Shown: positions 1-11,287 of the stretch, one piece after another
Numbering within the stretch: the first letter of the stretch is position 1
Layout: the number at the start of each line of letters is the position of its first letter
Assembly (NCBI GenBank): GCA_006226775.1
Contig: SBGD01000080.1
Span: forward strand, 1 to 44,028
Origin: Paracoccaceae bacterium
GTDB taxonomy: Bacteria > Pseudomonadota > Alphaproteobacteria > Rhodobacterales > Rhodobacteraceae
Length of the DNA: 44,028 nucleotides
Direction: 5' to 3'
Program-made: the position numbers and the translations under genes
The notes under the pieces: generated by a model
What the model was told of the DNA's origin: nothing
Database searches by the model: none
What the model saw: only the letters and a program-made list of their open reading frames with translations

Positions 1-1242
1 GGCATGGCCGACCTGGGCGAACTTGTGCTCGACAGCCGCCCCGACCTGCTCTGGCCGAATTTCACCCCGCGGGTGCCCGAACGGGTGCAGGACCACGACG
101 GCGACATGTTCGACGCGATCCGCAGCAAGGACATGCTGCTGCATCACCCGTACGAGACCTTCGACATGGTGGTGCGCTTCCTGCAACAGGCGGCGCGCGA
201 CCCCGACGTGGTGGCGATCAAGCAGACGCTCTACCGGACCTCGAAGAAATCGCCCATCGTCGAGGCGCTCTGCGAGGCGGCGGAGGATGGCAAATCCGTC
301 ACCGCGCTGGTCGAGTTGAAGGCGCGCTTCGACGAGGCCGCCAATATCCGCCAGTCGCGCCGGCTGGAGCGCGCGGGCGCCCATGTGGTCTATGGCTTTC
401 TGGAATGGAAGACCCATGCCAAGATCTCGACCGTGGTGCGGCGCGAAGGGCGCGACCTGGTGACCTATACCCATTACGGCACCGGCAATTACCACCCGAT
501 AACGGCGCGGATCTACACCGACCTCAGCTTTTTCACCTGCGACACCGATCTGGGCCTCGATGCCACCAAGGTGTTCAACTACGTCTCGGGCTATGCACGT
601 CCCCTGGACCTCAAGAACCTCTCGATCAGCCCGCATGACATGAAGGACGACCTGCTGGCGATGATCGCGGCAGAGGCAGAACACGCCCGCGCCGGGCGGC
701 CGGCCGAGATCTGGGCCAAGATGAACTCGCTGATCGAGCCCGACGTGATCGACGCGCTTTATGCCGCCAGCGGCGACGGGGTGAAGATCAGCCTGGTGAT
801 TCGCGGCATCTGCGGCTTGCGTCCGGGGATACGCGGGCTGAGCGAGAATATCCGGGTGAAATCCATCGTCGGGCGGTTCCTGGAACATTCGCGCATCGTC
901 TGTTTCGGCAATGGCGGCGGGCTGCCCTCGGAAAAGGCGCGGGTGTTCTTCAGTTCCGCCGACTGGATGGGGCGCAACCTCAACCGCCGGATCGAGGCGA
1001 TGGTCGAGGCGAAGAACCCCACCGTGAAGGCCCAGATCACCGAGCAGATCATGGCCGCCAACCTGGCCGACGTGGCGCAAAGCTGGGTGATGGGGCCGGA
1101 CGGCAAATTCCACCGCGCAGCGCTCGAGGACGGGGTCTTTGCCTTCAACTGCCACCGGTTCTTCATGGAAAACCCCTCGCTCTCGGGGCGGGGATCCGCC
1201 GGTGCCTCGGATGTGCCGCAACTGACCCATGCCGCCGATTGA
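1..1242 (+). CDS. ppk1: polyphosphate kinase 1, C-terminal part (5' end outside window)
   Basis: Polyphosphate kinase builds polyphosphate from the terminal phosphate of ATP and can run in reverse. The frame is open from base 1 and the Met codon at base 4 is internal, so about 413 residues of a protein that is usually near 700 are visible. Family landmarks are clear: the KTHAK block at visible residues 137-141, whose His matches the phosphorylated catalytic His of PPK1; [11 protein letters not shown] just after it; FLEHSRI with the second conserved His near residue 296; and the NLNRRIE block near the C terminus. These belong to the two phospholipase-D-like C-terminal domains. ppx lies 1.2 kb downstream on the same strand, so synthesis and breakdown of polyphosphate are linked here, with three small membrane-protein genes between them. 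The family call is certain; only the N terminus is unknown. Confidence 0.96.
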   Translation, partial: GMADLGELVLDSRPDLLWPNFTPRVPERVQDHDGDMFDAIRSKDMLLHHPYETFDMVVRFLQQAARDPDVVAIKQTLYRTSKKSPIVEALCEAAEDGKSVTALVELKARFDEAANIRQSRRLERAGAHVVYGFLEWKTHAKISTVVRREGRDLVTYTHYGTGNYHPITARIYTDLSFFTCDTDLGLDATKVFNYVSGYARPLDLKNLSISPHDMKDDLLAMIAAEAEHARAGRPAEIWAKMNSLIEPDVIDALYAASGDGVKISLVIRGICGLRPGIRGLSENIRVKSIVGRFLEHSRIVCFGNGGGLPSEKARVFFSSADWMGRNLNRRIEAMVEAKNPTVKAQITEQIMAANLADVAQSWVMGPDGKFHRAALEDGVFAFNCHRFFMENPSLSGRGSAGASDVPQLTHAAD

Positions 1243-1333
1243 GGGGCCGCGGGCCGGGGCTACCGCAAGCCGCTGATTTTCCGTCGGTTTTCCGCCTTTC
1301 TGCGCCCAACCGGACGACAGGGGCAAATTCGCG

Positions 1334-1358
1334 GGAACAATTCCGCGCGCCGGGGGTT
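1334..1358 (+). promoter_or_regulatory. possible EcfG-like (general stress) promoter
   Basis: GGAAC at 1334-1338 is followed after 16 bases by GGTT at 1355-1358. This is close to the GGAAC-N16/17-CGTT pattern of alphaproteobacterial EcfG sigma factors. It lies 33 bases before the DUF1328 start, and DUF1328, DUF883 and YqjE-like proteins are typical stress-regulon members. Some Rhodobacterales are said to lack EcfG, so the match may be chance. Confidence 0.3.
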
Positions 1359-1390
1359 TCTACCTCAGACGCAAAACGGAGGTTGAAACC

Positions 1391-1564
1391 ATGCTTGGTT
1401 GGGCACTTACATTTCTCGTTGTGGCGCTGATCGCGGGCGTTCTGGGCTTTGGCGGCATCGCCGTCGCCTCGGCAGAGATCGCCAAGATCATCTTCTTTGT
1501 CTTCCTCGTGCTGTTCGTCATCGCGATGGTCATGCGCGCGGTCCGCGGCCGCCCCCCGGTCTGA
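1391..1564 (+). CDS. DUF1328 family small membrane protein (YtjA-like)
   Basis: A 57-residue protein that is almost entirely two hydrophobic helices, about residues 3-22 and 30-48, with a short basic tail (RAVRGRPPV). The pattern [20 protein letters not shown] and the [12 protein letters not shown] stretch match DUF1328, small inner-membrane proteins of unknown function that are often stress induced. The start is well supported by GGAGG eight bases upstream of the ATG. It opens a run of three small membrane or membrane-anchored genes between ppk1 and ppx. No enzymatic residues are visible, and a structural or membrane-stress role is only inferred from the family. Confidence 0.85.
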   Translation: MLGWALTFLVVALIAGVLGFGGIAVASAEIAKIIFFVFLVLFVIAMVMRAVRGRPPV

Positions 1565-1622
1565 CCGGCCCCCCGTCTGACCGGGACGGGACAAACCCGA
1601 AAGAACACTGTAACCACTTGAT

Positions 1623-1658
1623 TGCCACGGCCCATGCACACACGTATGCGCCGTGGCA
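1623..1658 (+). promoter_or_regulatory. hairpin in the leader of the DUF883-family gene
   Basis: TGCCACGGC (1623-1631) pairs perfectly with GCCGTGGCA (1650-1658). Inside it, after a C-C mismatch, CATGC (1633-1637) pairs with GTATG (1644-1648) around an ACACAC loop. The hairpin ends a few bases before the GGAGAG ribosome-binding site of the gene at 1678. It has no T-run, so it is more likely an RNA processing, stability or attenuation structure than a terminator. Confidence 0.5.
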
Positions 1659-1677
1659 TTGCAACGGAGAGACCCTC

Positions 1678-1974
1678 ATGGCGACCAAAGAAGAACTCGA
1701 AGCGCAGCTCGAAATCGCGCGCAAGGACATCCAGACGCTGGCCACCATGGCCGGCGGCACGGTGCGGGAGCAACTGCACGGCGGCATGGAGCAGGCCCAG
1801 GGCAAGGTCGGTGAATTGTCCGAGGAAGCCCGCGCCGTCTATGACAGCGCCCGGGCGGAAGGCGCAAGGCTGCGCCGGGTGACCGAGGAACACATCCGCG
1901 AGAACCCCTTCGGTACCATGGGCATCGCATTTGTCATCGGCATGGTCGTTGCAGGGCTGCTGGGGCGGAAATGA
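1678..1974 (+). CDS. DUF883/ElaB-YqjD-like membrane-anchored protein
   Basis: A 98-residue protein with a long charged, helical N-terminal part (about residues 1-75, rich in Glu, Lys, Arg and Ala), followed by ENPFGTMGIAFVIGMVVAG and a final GRK. That layout, an amphipathic helix followed by one C-terminal membrane segment with a conserved N/P-F/Y start, is typical of the ElaB/YqjD/YgaM (DUF883) family. In E. coli some members bind ribosomes at the membrane in stationary phase; that role is not shown here. The ribosome-binding site GGAGAG precedes the ATG. Its stop overlaps the next start by four bases (ATGA), so it is translationally coupled to the YqjE-like gene, the same pairing as yqjD-yqjE in enterobacteria. 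Confidence 0.85.
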   Translation: MATKEELEAQLEIARKDIQTLATMAGGTVREQLHGGMEQAQGKVGELSEEARAVYDSARAEGARLRRVTEEHIRENPFGTMGIAFVIGMVVAGLLGRK

Positions 1975-2378
1975 ACGGGGTCCGGATGCTGGCCCGCCTG
2001 GGGCTGGTGGCGGCGTTGAAGTCCAAAGCGGAAAACACCGCCCATCGCCTGGCCATTGCCGCGGCGGTGGGCGGTTTCGCGGTGCTGCTCTTGCTGGTGG
2101 CGCTGAGCTTTCTGGCATTCGCCGGCTTTCTCGCGCTCGAGCCCGGGGTCGGGCCGGTATGGGCCGCGCTGATCACCGCGCTGGTGGTGCTGGTGCTGGC
2201 GGTGGTCGTGCTCTGGATCGGGATTCCGGAAACCCGGCCCGGCTTTCTCAAGGGCCGGCGCAGGCCCCGGCCGGTGGCGCCCGCGGGCTCTTCGGGCTCG
2301 GCCATTGCCATGGCCACTGCCTTTGCCACCGGGTTTCTGACCGGCCACGCCCGCGGAAAGGACCGGACAGGGCGTTGA
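1971..2378 (+). CDS. YqjE / phage-holin superfamily III membrane protein
   Basis: A 135-residue protein with two clear membrane helices (about residues 28-55 and 62-84), a basic proline-rich stretch (KGRRRPRPVAP), and a weaker hydrophobic Ala/Thr/Gly segment near residues 109-126. This matches the YqjE-like 'putative superfamily III holin' proteins that accompany DUF883 proteins. It is not evidence of a prophage: no phage genes lie nearby and this family is chromosomal. The start overlaps the stop of the DUF883 gene by four bases. The ppx start follows 45 bases later, so the run from DUF1328 to ppx may be one transcript. Confidence 0.8.
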   Translation: MNGVRMLARLGLVAALKSKAENTAHRLAIAAAVGGFAVLLLLVALSFLAFAGFLALEPGVGPVWAALITALVVLVLAVVVLWIGIPETRPGFLKGRRRPRPVAPAGSSGSAIAMATAFATGFLTGHARGKDRTGR

Positions 2379-2423
2379 CCCCCGGGCGCTCGGCGGTCCA
2401 TATGGGCCGCGACATGGCCGGGG

Positions 2424-3971
2424 ATGAGCATGGACGGGACTAACGACAGCGGGATCCGCGATCACGGCCCCTTCGGCCGCGCGCTGTTCGACGATCCGAG
2501 CGCGCGCAAGCTGTCGCGCGTCGGCGTGGTCGACATCGGATCGAACTCGGTCCGGCTGGTGGTGTTCGACGGCGCGGCGCGCTCTCCGGCCTATTTCTAC
2601 AACGAGAAGATCATGTGCGGGCTGGGCGCCGGGATGACCGTCACCGGCCGGCTGAACCCGCAGGGGCGGCAAAGGGCGCTGGCCGCGCTCAAGCGGTTCC
2701 AGTACCTCGCCCGCGGCATGGACCTGCCGCCGCTGACCGCGGTCGCCACCGCGGCGGTGCGCGATGCCGAGGACGGGCCGGATTTCTGCCACCGGGTGCT
2801 GCGCGACTGCGGCTTGCCGATCCACGTGATCGACGGCGAGGAAGAGGCCCGGCTCTCGGCCCAGGGCGTGCTCTTGGGCTGGCCCGGGGCCTACGGGCTG
2901 ATCTGCGACATCGGCGGGTCGTCGATGGAACTGGCCGAGATCAACCAGGGCAAGGTCGGCAAATGCGTGACCTCGCCGCTGGGGCCGCTGAAGCTGAAGG
3001 ATGTCGCGGGCGGCGCCAAGGGCCGCAAGGCGCGGATCAAGCAGGTGGTCGAGGACCTGCAGGCGCGGATGGGCCCGCAGTCCAACCGGCTGTTCCTTGT
3101 CGGCGGCTCCTGGCGGGCGGTCGCGCGGATCGACATGGAGCGGCGCGGCTATCCGCTGCATGTGCTGCACGAATACCGCATGAGCACCAAATCGGTGCGC
3201 GAAACCGCGCGGTTCATCGCCGCCAGCGACCCCGAGGAGTTGCGCAGCCGCTGCGGCCTCTCGGCGGCGCGCATGGCGCTGGTGCCCTATGCGATCGAGG
3301 TGCTCAAGCGGCTGGTGCAGGTGTTCCGGCCCAAGGATATCGCCATTTCCAGCTACGGCATCCGCGAGGGCCTGCTCTACGAGCAGATGCCGCAGCGCCT
3401 GCGCGACCGCGATCCGCTGATCGAGGCGTGCCTCTTTGCCGAGGCCAAGGATGCCCGGCTGCCGGGGTTCGGGCGCGATCTCTACGACTTCATCCTGCCA
3501 CTGTTTCGCGGCGCCAACCCGGCGCGGCTGCGGCTGGTCCAGGCGGCCTGCCTGCTGCATGACGTCAGCTGGCGGGCGCATCCCGACTATCGCGCCGAGA
3601 CCTGTTTCGACAATGCCACCCGCGCCAACCTGGGCGGGCTGAAGCATTCCGAGCGGGTGTTCCTGGGCCTGGCGCTGCTCCACCGCTATCGCAACAAGCG
3701 CAGCGGCACCCGCTTCGAGACCATGATCGGGTTGGTGGACGCGCGGCAGGTGCGCGAGGCCGAGATCCTCGGCAAGGCGATGCGCTTCGGCGCGATGCTC
3801 TGGATGTCCGAGGGCAAACATATCGGCGAGCTGGACTGGCGCCCGAAGAAGAAGGTGCTGAGCCTGCGCCTGACCGAAGGCGCCTGGCCGCTTTACGGCG
3901 AGGTGGCCGAGGCGCGGCTGATGTCGCTGGCGGCCTCGCTCGAGGGGACGGTGGACGTCAAGCTGGCGTAG
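2424..3971 (+). CDS. ppx: Ppx/GppA exopolyphosphatase
   Basis: Exopolyphosphatase removes terminal phosphates from polyphosphate; GppA-type members hydrolyse pppGpp. The 515 residues carry the ASKHA-fold phosphate loops of the family: VVDIGSNSVRLVVFD near residues 34-50 and LICDIGGSSMELAEI near residues 155-170. TAAVRDAEDG follows the first loop and the catalytic-region Glu lies in DGEEEARLSAQG. The C-terminal ~200 residues are the helical extension seen in long Ppx proteins, including ACLLHDVSW and LKHSERVFLGLALLHRY, an HD-domain-like region. The start is the ATG at 2424; a second ATG two codons later would also serve, and neither has a strong ribosome-binding site. Being downstream of ppk1 supports Ppx over GppA. 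Confidence 0.93.
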   Translation: MSMDGTNDSGIRDHGPFGRALFDDPSARKLSRVGVVDIGSNSVRLVVFDGAARSPAYFYNEKIMCGLGAGMTVTGRLNPQGRQRALAALKRFQYLARGMDLPPLTAVATAAVRDAEDGPDFCHRVLRDCGLPIHVIDGEEEARLSAQGVLLGWPGAYGLICDIGGSSMELAEINQGKVGKCVTSPLGPLKLKDVAGGAKGRKARIKQVVEDLQARMGPQSNRLFLVGGSWRAVARIDMERRGYPLHVLHEYRMSTKSVRETARFIAASDPEELRSRCGLSAARMALVPYAIEVLKRLVQVFRPKDIAISSYGIREGLLYEQMPQRLRDRDPLIEACLFAEAKDARLPGFGRDLYDFILPLFRGANPARLRLVQAACLLHDVSWRAHPDYRAETCFDNATRANLGGLKHSERVFLGLALLHRYRNKRSGTRFETMIGLVDARQVREAEILGKAMRFGAMLWMSEGKHIGELDWRPKKKVLSLRLTEGAWPLYGEVAEARLMSLAASLEGTVDVKLA

Positions 3972-4055
3972 CTTCTACATGTTGAGTGCTTCCGCACGCT
4001 TTATTTCCGCATGTGGCGCGGTGATGCGTTACTTCGTGGTTCGGCGCTTGTCTCG

Positions 4056-4113
4056 ATGGCGGGAGCGAGGGGCCAGCCCCTCCCGCTCCCCGGAGTTTAG
4101 GGGCAAGATGAAG
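4056..4113 (+). repeat. intergenic hairpin plus dispersed repeat, copy 1
   Basis: Between the convergent ppx and valS genes a GC-rich stem (GGGAGCG-AGGGGC folding on CCCCTCCCGCTCCC) is followed by GGAGTTTAGGGGCAAGATGA at 4092-4111. The same tail follows a GC hairpin at 20503-20524 and, on the minus strand, lies at 30619-30641. It looks like a short dispersed element, and the hairpin may also act as a terminator between the two genes. Confidence 0.6.
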
Positions 4114-4115
4114 GA

Positions 4116-7217
<3,102 letters not shown>

Positions 7218-7336
7218 TTGGGTGCGTCCCGCTTGCCGTCTTCGCTCCGCCTCGGTCTAGCGAATGTGGCGGGCAAGGGAAAGCGGCTATGGGCTTCGGG
7301 CTTGATCCCCGGCGATGCGCGCGGCACATTCGGGCC

Positions 7337-8074
7337 ATGGCAAAGGTGGCGGGATCAGGTCCGGTGCCGCTCTGGCGGCTGTTCCTGCGGATGGGCGGGG
7401 GGTTCGCGGTGGCATTTGCCGTCGCGCTGGTGGTGCTGACGCTGATTGCCGACTGGCAGCTGGGGCTTGCGCAGAGGTTCGAGGTCGAGGGCCGCGAGAC
7501 GGTGGCGACCGTGCGCGACAAGTACATCACCGAAAGCACGGACAGCGATGGCGACCGGACGGTGAGCTATTACCTCGTGCTCGACTTCGTGACCGACCGC
7601 GGCGAGCAGGTCGGCGTCGACCGGTCGGTGGACCGCGCGGCCTTCACCCGGGCGGCGCCGGGCGACACGATGCCGATCTGGTATCTCGAGACCGAGCCGA
7701 ACCGGACCGAGTTGCGGCGGGGCGAGACCTTGACCGGCTCGCGGGTGGCGCAGTGGATCGGGCTGCTCTTTGGCCTGCTCACCCTGGGCTGTTTCTGGCA
7801 TTCCGGGCGCAAGGCCGTGGCGGCAGTGCGGGCCCGGCGCCATGGGGCGCGTGAGGTGGCGCAGGTGACCGGGATCAAGGAGACCGGGGTCAAGGTGAAC
7901 AACAAGTCGCGCTACCGGCTGACCTGGCGCGAGGCCAGCGGGCGCGAGGGCGAGAGCCTGATGTACCCGCGCGAGGAGATCGACGGCTATCGGGCGGGCT
8001 CGGAGATCGCGGTGTACCAGGGGATCAAGCAGGCCTGGTGGGTCGGGGATGTGGGCGAGCGGGCGGACGGGTGA
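7337..8074 (+). CDS. DUF3592 domain-containing membrane protein
   Basis: A 245-residue protein with two membrane helices, about residues 18-38 and 138-156. Between them is a small extracytoplasmic domain of the DUF3592 type: EGRETVATVRDKYITE, an SYYLVLDFVTDRGEQVGVDRS strand region, and GDTMPIWYLETEPNRTELR. The C-terminal half repeats the theme in the cytoplasm (KVNNKSRYRLTWREASG, GSEIAVYQG), as in proteins with two copies of this beta-rich domain. The function of DUF3592 proteins is unknown. The ATG at 7337 was chosen because an N-terminal helix follows directly; upstream in-frame starts would add a stretch with no family character. It is divergent from valS across about 120 bases and stands alone. 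Confidence 0.75.
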   Translation: MAKVAGSGPVPLWRLFLRMGGGFAVAFAVALVVLTLIADWQLGLAQRFEVEGRETVATVRDKYITESTDSDGDRTVSYYLVLDFVTDRGEQVGVDRSVDRAAFTRAAPGDTMPIWYLETEPNRTELRRGETLTGSRVAQWIGLLFGLLTLGCFWHSGRKAVAAVRARRHGAREVAQVTGIKETGVKVNNKSRYRLTWREASGREGESLMYPREEIDGYRAGSEIAVYQGIKQAWWVGDVGERADG

Positions 8075-8127
8075 TCGGAAAGGTCGGGTAATGGTCTTGC
8101 GCGAACTTCGGCGCTTGGCACCCGCGC

Positions 8128-8186
8128 GGAATCAAGGGCGTAGCCCGCCGCGCATCGCCGGGCCGCCCCCACGGCGCGGCGATCTG
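8128..8186 (-). repeat. short palindromic REP-like element, copy A
   Basis: On the minus strand the element runs from CAGATCGCCG to GGGCTACGCCCTTGATTCC around a GC-rich hairpin centre (ATCGCCGGGCCG facing CGGCGCGGCGAT on the plus strand). The same two ends bound another GC-rich hairpin at 14863-14930 on the plus strand; the last 22 bases are identical in both. The 259-base spacer 8075-8333 holds no other recognisable feature. Confidence 0.65.
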
Positions 8187-8333
8187 GCTGATGTCAGCGC
8201 AAAGCTGCGGGCTATTTCGGATTGGCCGCCATAAAGCACTGTAGCGCAGAGAGTGGTTCGCCGCACCGCGGCCCGCCGATGCGCGGCTCCGTGACAAGCC
8301 GGGCCGAACGACCGCTTCAGCCCGAAGGCGCGC

Positions 8334-9065
8334 TCACAGCAGACCCGGCGCCTCCTCCACCTCTTCGCGCACCCGCTCGATCTGGCCCTGATCGCGGCGC
8401 CCGGCCCGCGCGGCAGTCACCAGCGCGCGAAAGATCGCCCGCTGACGGCGCGCATAGAACAGGTGTTCGGGATGCCATTGCACCCCCAGCGCAAAGGGGT
8501 CGGCGACCCGCTCCACCGCCTGGATCATGCCGCCCTGGTCATGCGCCGCGACGCGCAGACCCTCGCCCAGCGCGTCCACCGCCTGGGAATGCAGCGCGTT
8601 GACCTTCATCGGCGCCATCCCCGACAGCCCGGCCAGCCGCGTCTCGTCACAGATCCGCACCGTCTTGCGCGGCAGGATGGTCCAGACGTGTTTCGACGCG
8701 GTATAGACGCCGTAGGCATCCTGATGCAGCGTCCCTCCCAGCGCCACGTTCAGCATCTGCGAGCCACGGCAGATGCCCAGCACCGGCTTGTGCCGCTCGA
8801 AGGCCTCGCAGACCAGCCGCCGCTCCAGCGCGTCGCGCGCCGGATCGAGCCGGGCCGAGGTGACCAGCTTGCCGCCGTAGAGATCGGGCGAGATGTCGTC
8901 GCCGCCGCCGATGATGATGCCGTCCACCCGGTCGATATGGGCGTCGCGCCCGGCGACCCAGCGTGTCGCGCGCCCGCCCGCCAGCCAGACGTTCAGCGCC
9001 ACCAGCGGAAACACCCGCCAGCCCGAGCGGCGCGAGGTGGTGACTCCGATCAGCGGGCGGCTCAT
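8334..9065 (-). CDS. class I glutamine amidotransferase, gamma-glutamyl-GABA hydrolase (PuuD)-like
   Basis: A 243-residue peptidase C26-type amidotransferase. The catalytic triad is visible: the nucleophile Cys99 in LGICRGSQMLN, and His198 and Glu200 in GVQWHPEH. GGGDDISPDLYGG near residues 53-65 is typical of PuuD-like enzymes, which cleave gamma-glutamyl amide bonds. It lacks an obvious synthetase partner domain of its own. Its ATG overlaps the stop of the amidoligase gene by four bases (ATGA), so the two are made together. The likely role is to hydrolyse or remodel the gamma-glutamyl product of the amidoligase or to supply ammonia to it; the sequence cannot decide. The C-terminal ~20 residues are charged and Glu-rich. 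The family call is sure, the substrate unknown. Confidence 0.88.
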   Translation of the reverse strand: MSRPLIGVTTSRRSGWRVFPLVALNVWLAGGRATRWVAGRDAHIDRVDGIIIGGGDDISPDLYGGKLVTSARLDPARDALERRLVCEAFERHKPVLGICRGSQMLNVALGGTLHQDAYGVYTASKHVWTILPRKTVRICDETRLAGLSGMAPMKVNALHSQAVDALGEGLRVAAHDQGGMIQAVERVADPFALGVQWHPEHLFYARRQRAIFRALVTAARAGRRDQGQIERVREEVEEAPGLL

Positions 9066-10036
9066 GCGACGGGCTCCTCGGCCAGGCCAGCGCCCAGCAG
9101 GATGTCGCCCGCGCGCTGCGCCCAGGTATGGCGCGACAGGGTGAGCGGGCCATGGGCCGCCTGCCAGACCCGCGCCAGCACCCGCATCAGCCGCGGATCG
9201 CTGGCCACCTGCTCGACCAGCACCCAGCGGCGCCATTCCTGGGCCAGCGACCAGCCCGGCTCGTCGATGCGGCAATCGGGCAGGCGGAAATGGAAGGTCG
9301 GGCGCCGCGCCGTCGAGGCCAGCAGCGCCGGCGGCAGGCGCTCGGGCGCGAGATGGGCAAAGAGCGGCAGCATGTCCAGCCCGCGGTTGCGCGTCGCATT
9401 ATGCCCGACGTAAAGCGCGATCAGCTGGCCGAGGTCCGCCGCCGGGTCCAGCGACAGCAGCGCCCGCACGAAGCCGGTGGGATAGGGCGTGGTGAAGGGC
9501 AGGATGCGCCGGGTCTCGTCGATCGGATGGGCGGCGCGCAGCCAGTCCTCGATCAGCGCAAAGGCAGTCAGCGGGCCGCGGATGTCGGCGACCTCCTCCG
9601 AGACGGTCTGGATATTGAAATGGATGCCGAAGCCGAAGAACACCCCGGCGCTGCTGCCCAGCGCCCCCGCCCGGCGCAGCGGCGCGATCAGGTCGCCGAG
9701 GCGGCGCATCCCGTCGCGGGTGAGCGGCGGGCTGACGATTTCCACCGGAATGACCTCGCGCCCGAGGGTGAGCGCGGCATCGCGCAGAGCGCTTTTCTCG
9801 GACTTGCGGATGAAGATGTCGAGGTAGATCTCCAGGTCGCCGATCTCGCTGTCTTTCAGCGTCCAGAACGGCCCGTCGCCCTGCTCCAGCCGCCCGCCCA
9901 GCGTATCGCGCGCCACCCTTGCAACACGCACCTCCGGCAGACCGCCGATCTCGATCTCGACGCCCACAAGGCGCGGAGCGCCGCTGGCGGTGTCCGGTCG
10001 CGGCAGGGGGGCAATGTCGGGCCGGCTCTCAGTCAT
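9062..10036 (-). CDS. amidoligase family protein (glutamine-synthetase-like fold)
   Basis: A 324-residue member of the putative amidoligase family related to glutamine synthetase and gamma-glutamylcysteine ligase. Visible marks are VGVEIEIGGL (residues 24-32) with the paired acidic metal-site residues Glu27 and Glu29; VEIVSPPL (98-105); GFGIHFNIQ (136-143) with the HxN pair; and ATRNRGLDMLPL (214-225) with a conserved Arg. Such enzymes join a carboxylate to an amine using ATP. Comparative genomics has linked them to class I amidotransferases and proposed new metabolites or peptide modifications, which matches the coupled gene downstream. No substrate is known. The Pro-rich first 20 residues look disordered. 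The gene is preceded by a weak GGGG ribosome-binding site and lies about 75 bases from rlmN, also on the minus strand, so it could share a transcript. Confidence 0.85.
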   Translation of the reverse strand: MTESRPDIAPLPRPDTASGAPRLVGVEIEIGGLPEVRVARVARDTLGGRLEQGDGPFWTLKDSEIGDLEIYLDIFIRKSEKSALRDAALTLGREVIPVEIVSPPLTRDGMRRLGDLIAPLRRAGALGSSAGVFFGFGIHFNIQTVSEEVADIRGPLTAFALIEDWLRAAHPIDETRRILPFTTPYPTGFVRALLSLDPAADLGQLIALYVGHNATRNRGLDMLPLFAHLAPERLPPALLASTARRPTFHFRLPDCRIDEPGWSLAQEWRRWVLVEQVASDPRLMRVLARVWQAAHGPLTLSRHTWAQRAGDILLGAGLAEEPVA

Positions 10037-10111
10037 CCCCGCAACCCTAGAGCTTGGGCGGCAAAAGGAAACACTGCGCGGTGCAGGAAAGCCGGGATTC
10101 GGGGCGGGGTC

Positions 10112-11287
10112 TCAGCCCAGCCCGGCCTCTGCGGCAATATCCTTGCGCGACTTGCGGGCGCGTTCGGTGGCGCTCTTGAGCTGGCCGCAGGCGGCCATGA
10201 TATCCTCGCCCCGCGGCGTGCGAATGGGCGAGGCATAGCCCGCCTTGTGGACGATATCGGCGAATTTCTCGATCCGCGCCCAGTCGGAACGCTCATAGGG
10301 CGAGCCGGGCCATTCGTTGAACGGAATGAGGTTGATCTTGGCCGGAATGCCCTGGATCAGCTTGACCAGGCGGCGGGCATCGGCATCGGAATCGTTCACC
10401 CCCTTGAGCATCACGTATTCAAAGGTGATCCGCTCGGAATTGGCCACCCGCGGATAGTCGCGCAAGGCCCCCAGCAGCGTTTCGATGTTCCAGCGCTTGT
10501 TGATCGGCACCAGCCTGTCGCGCACCTCGTCGGTGGTGGCGTGGAAGCTGACGGCGAGCAGACAGCCGATCTCCTCGGCGGTGCGCGCAATCTCGGGCAC
10601 GACACCGGAGGTCGACAGCGTGATGCGGCGGCGCGACAATTGAATCCCCTCGGGGTCCATGGCGATCTTCATCGCGTCGCGCACGTTCTCGAAATTATGG
10701 AGCGGCTCGCCCATACCCATCAGCACGATGTTGGACAGAAGCCGCGTCTCGTTCTTCGGCGCGCCCTGCTCGGGCCATTCGCCCAGGTCGTCGCGCGCCA
10801 GCATGACCTGGCCGATGATCTCGCCGGCGGTCAGGTTGCGCACCAGCTTCTGGGTGCCGGTGTGGCAGAAGGAACAGGTCAGCGTGCAGCCCACCTGCGA
10901 GGAAATGCACAGCGTGCCGCGGTCGGTCTCGGGGATATAGACCACCTCGACCTCATGCCCGCCGGCGATCCGCACCAGGTACTTGCGGGTGCCATCGGCG
11001 CTGACGGTCTTGGTCACCACCTCGGGCAACTCGATGCTGAAATGCGCCTCCAGCTCGGCGCGATAGGCCTTGGCGAGGTTGGTCATCGCGGCGAAATCGC
11101 GCACGCCCCATTGGTAGATCCATTGCCAGATTTGCCCGGTGCGCATCTTCGCCTGCTTTTCCGGCGTGCCGATCTCCAGCAGCGCCTCGCGCAGCCCCTC
11201 CCGGGTCAGGCCGACAAGATTGCGCTTGCCGGTCTCGGGCAGATTGCGGGGAAGGGTCAGGACGTCCTGGGTGATCGGCGCGGTCAT
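10112..11287 (-). CDS. rlmN: dual-specificity 23S rRNA A2503 / tRNA A37 methyltransferase RlmN
   Basis: RlmN is a radical-SAM enzyme that methylates C2 of A2503 in 23S rRNA and of A37 in some tRNAs. The 391 residues include the 4Fe-4S motif Cys134-Cys138-Cys141 in [12 protein letters not shown], the upstream conserved Cys127 (TLCISSQ), the SAM-binding GMGEPLHN block, and the methyl-carrying Cys367 near the C terminus (MAACGQLK). All residues needed for the ping-pong mechanism are present, and the length fits the family. The ATG at 11287 ([14 protein letters not shown]) follows a GAGAG ribosome-binding site. Amidoligase and amidotransferase genes follow on the same strand but are not functionally related. 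Confidence 0.97.
   Translation of the reverse strand: MTAPITQDVLTLPRNLPETGKRNLVGLTREGLREALLEIGTPEKQAKMRTGQIWQWIYQWGVRDFAAMTNLAKAYRAELEAHFSIELPEVVTKTVSADGTRKYLVRIAGGHEVEVVYIPETDRGTLCISSQVGCTLTCSFCHTGTQKLVRNLTAGEIIGQVMLARDDLGEWPEQGAPKNETRLLSNIVLMGMGEPLHNFENVRDAMKIAMDPEGIQLSRRRITLSTSGVVPEIARTAEEIGCLLAVSFHATTDEVRDRLVPINKRWNIETLLGALRDYPRVANSERITFEYVMLKGVNDSDADARRLVKLIQGIPAKINLIPFNEWPGSPYERSDWARIEKFADIVHKAGYASPIRTPRGEDIMAACGQLKSATERARKSRKDIAAEAGLG

Noticed and set aside
4-6. ATG at base 4 as the start of ppk1
   Set aside because: The protein lacks the first ~300 residues of PPK1 and the frame is open to base 1, so this Met is internal.
1971-2378. Holin-like protein as a sign of a prophage
   Set aside because: It belongs with the DUF883 gene as in the chromosomal yqjD-yqjE pair; no phage genes are near.
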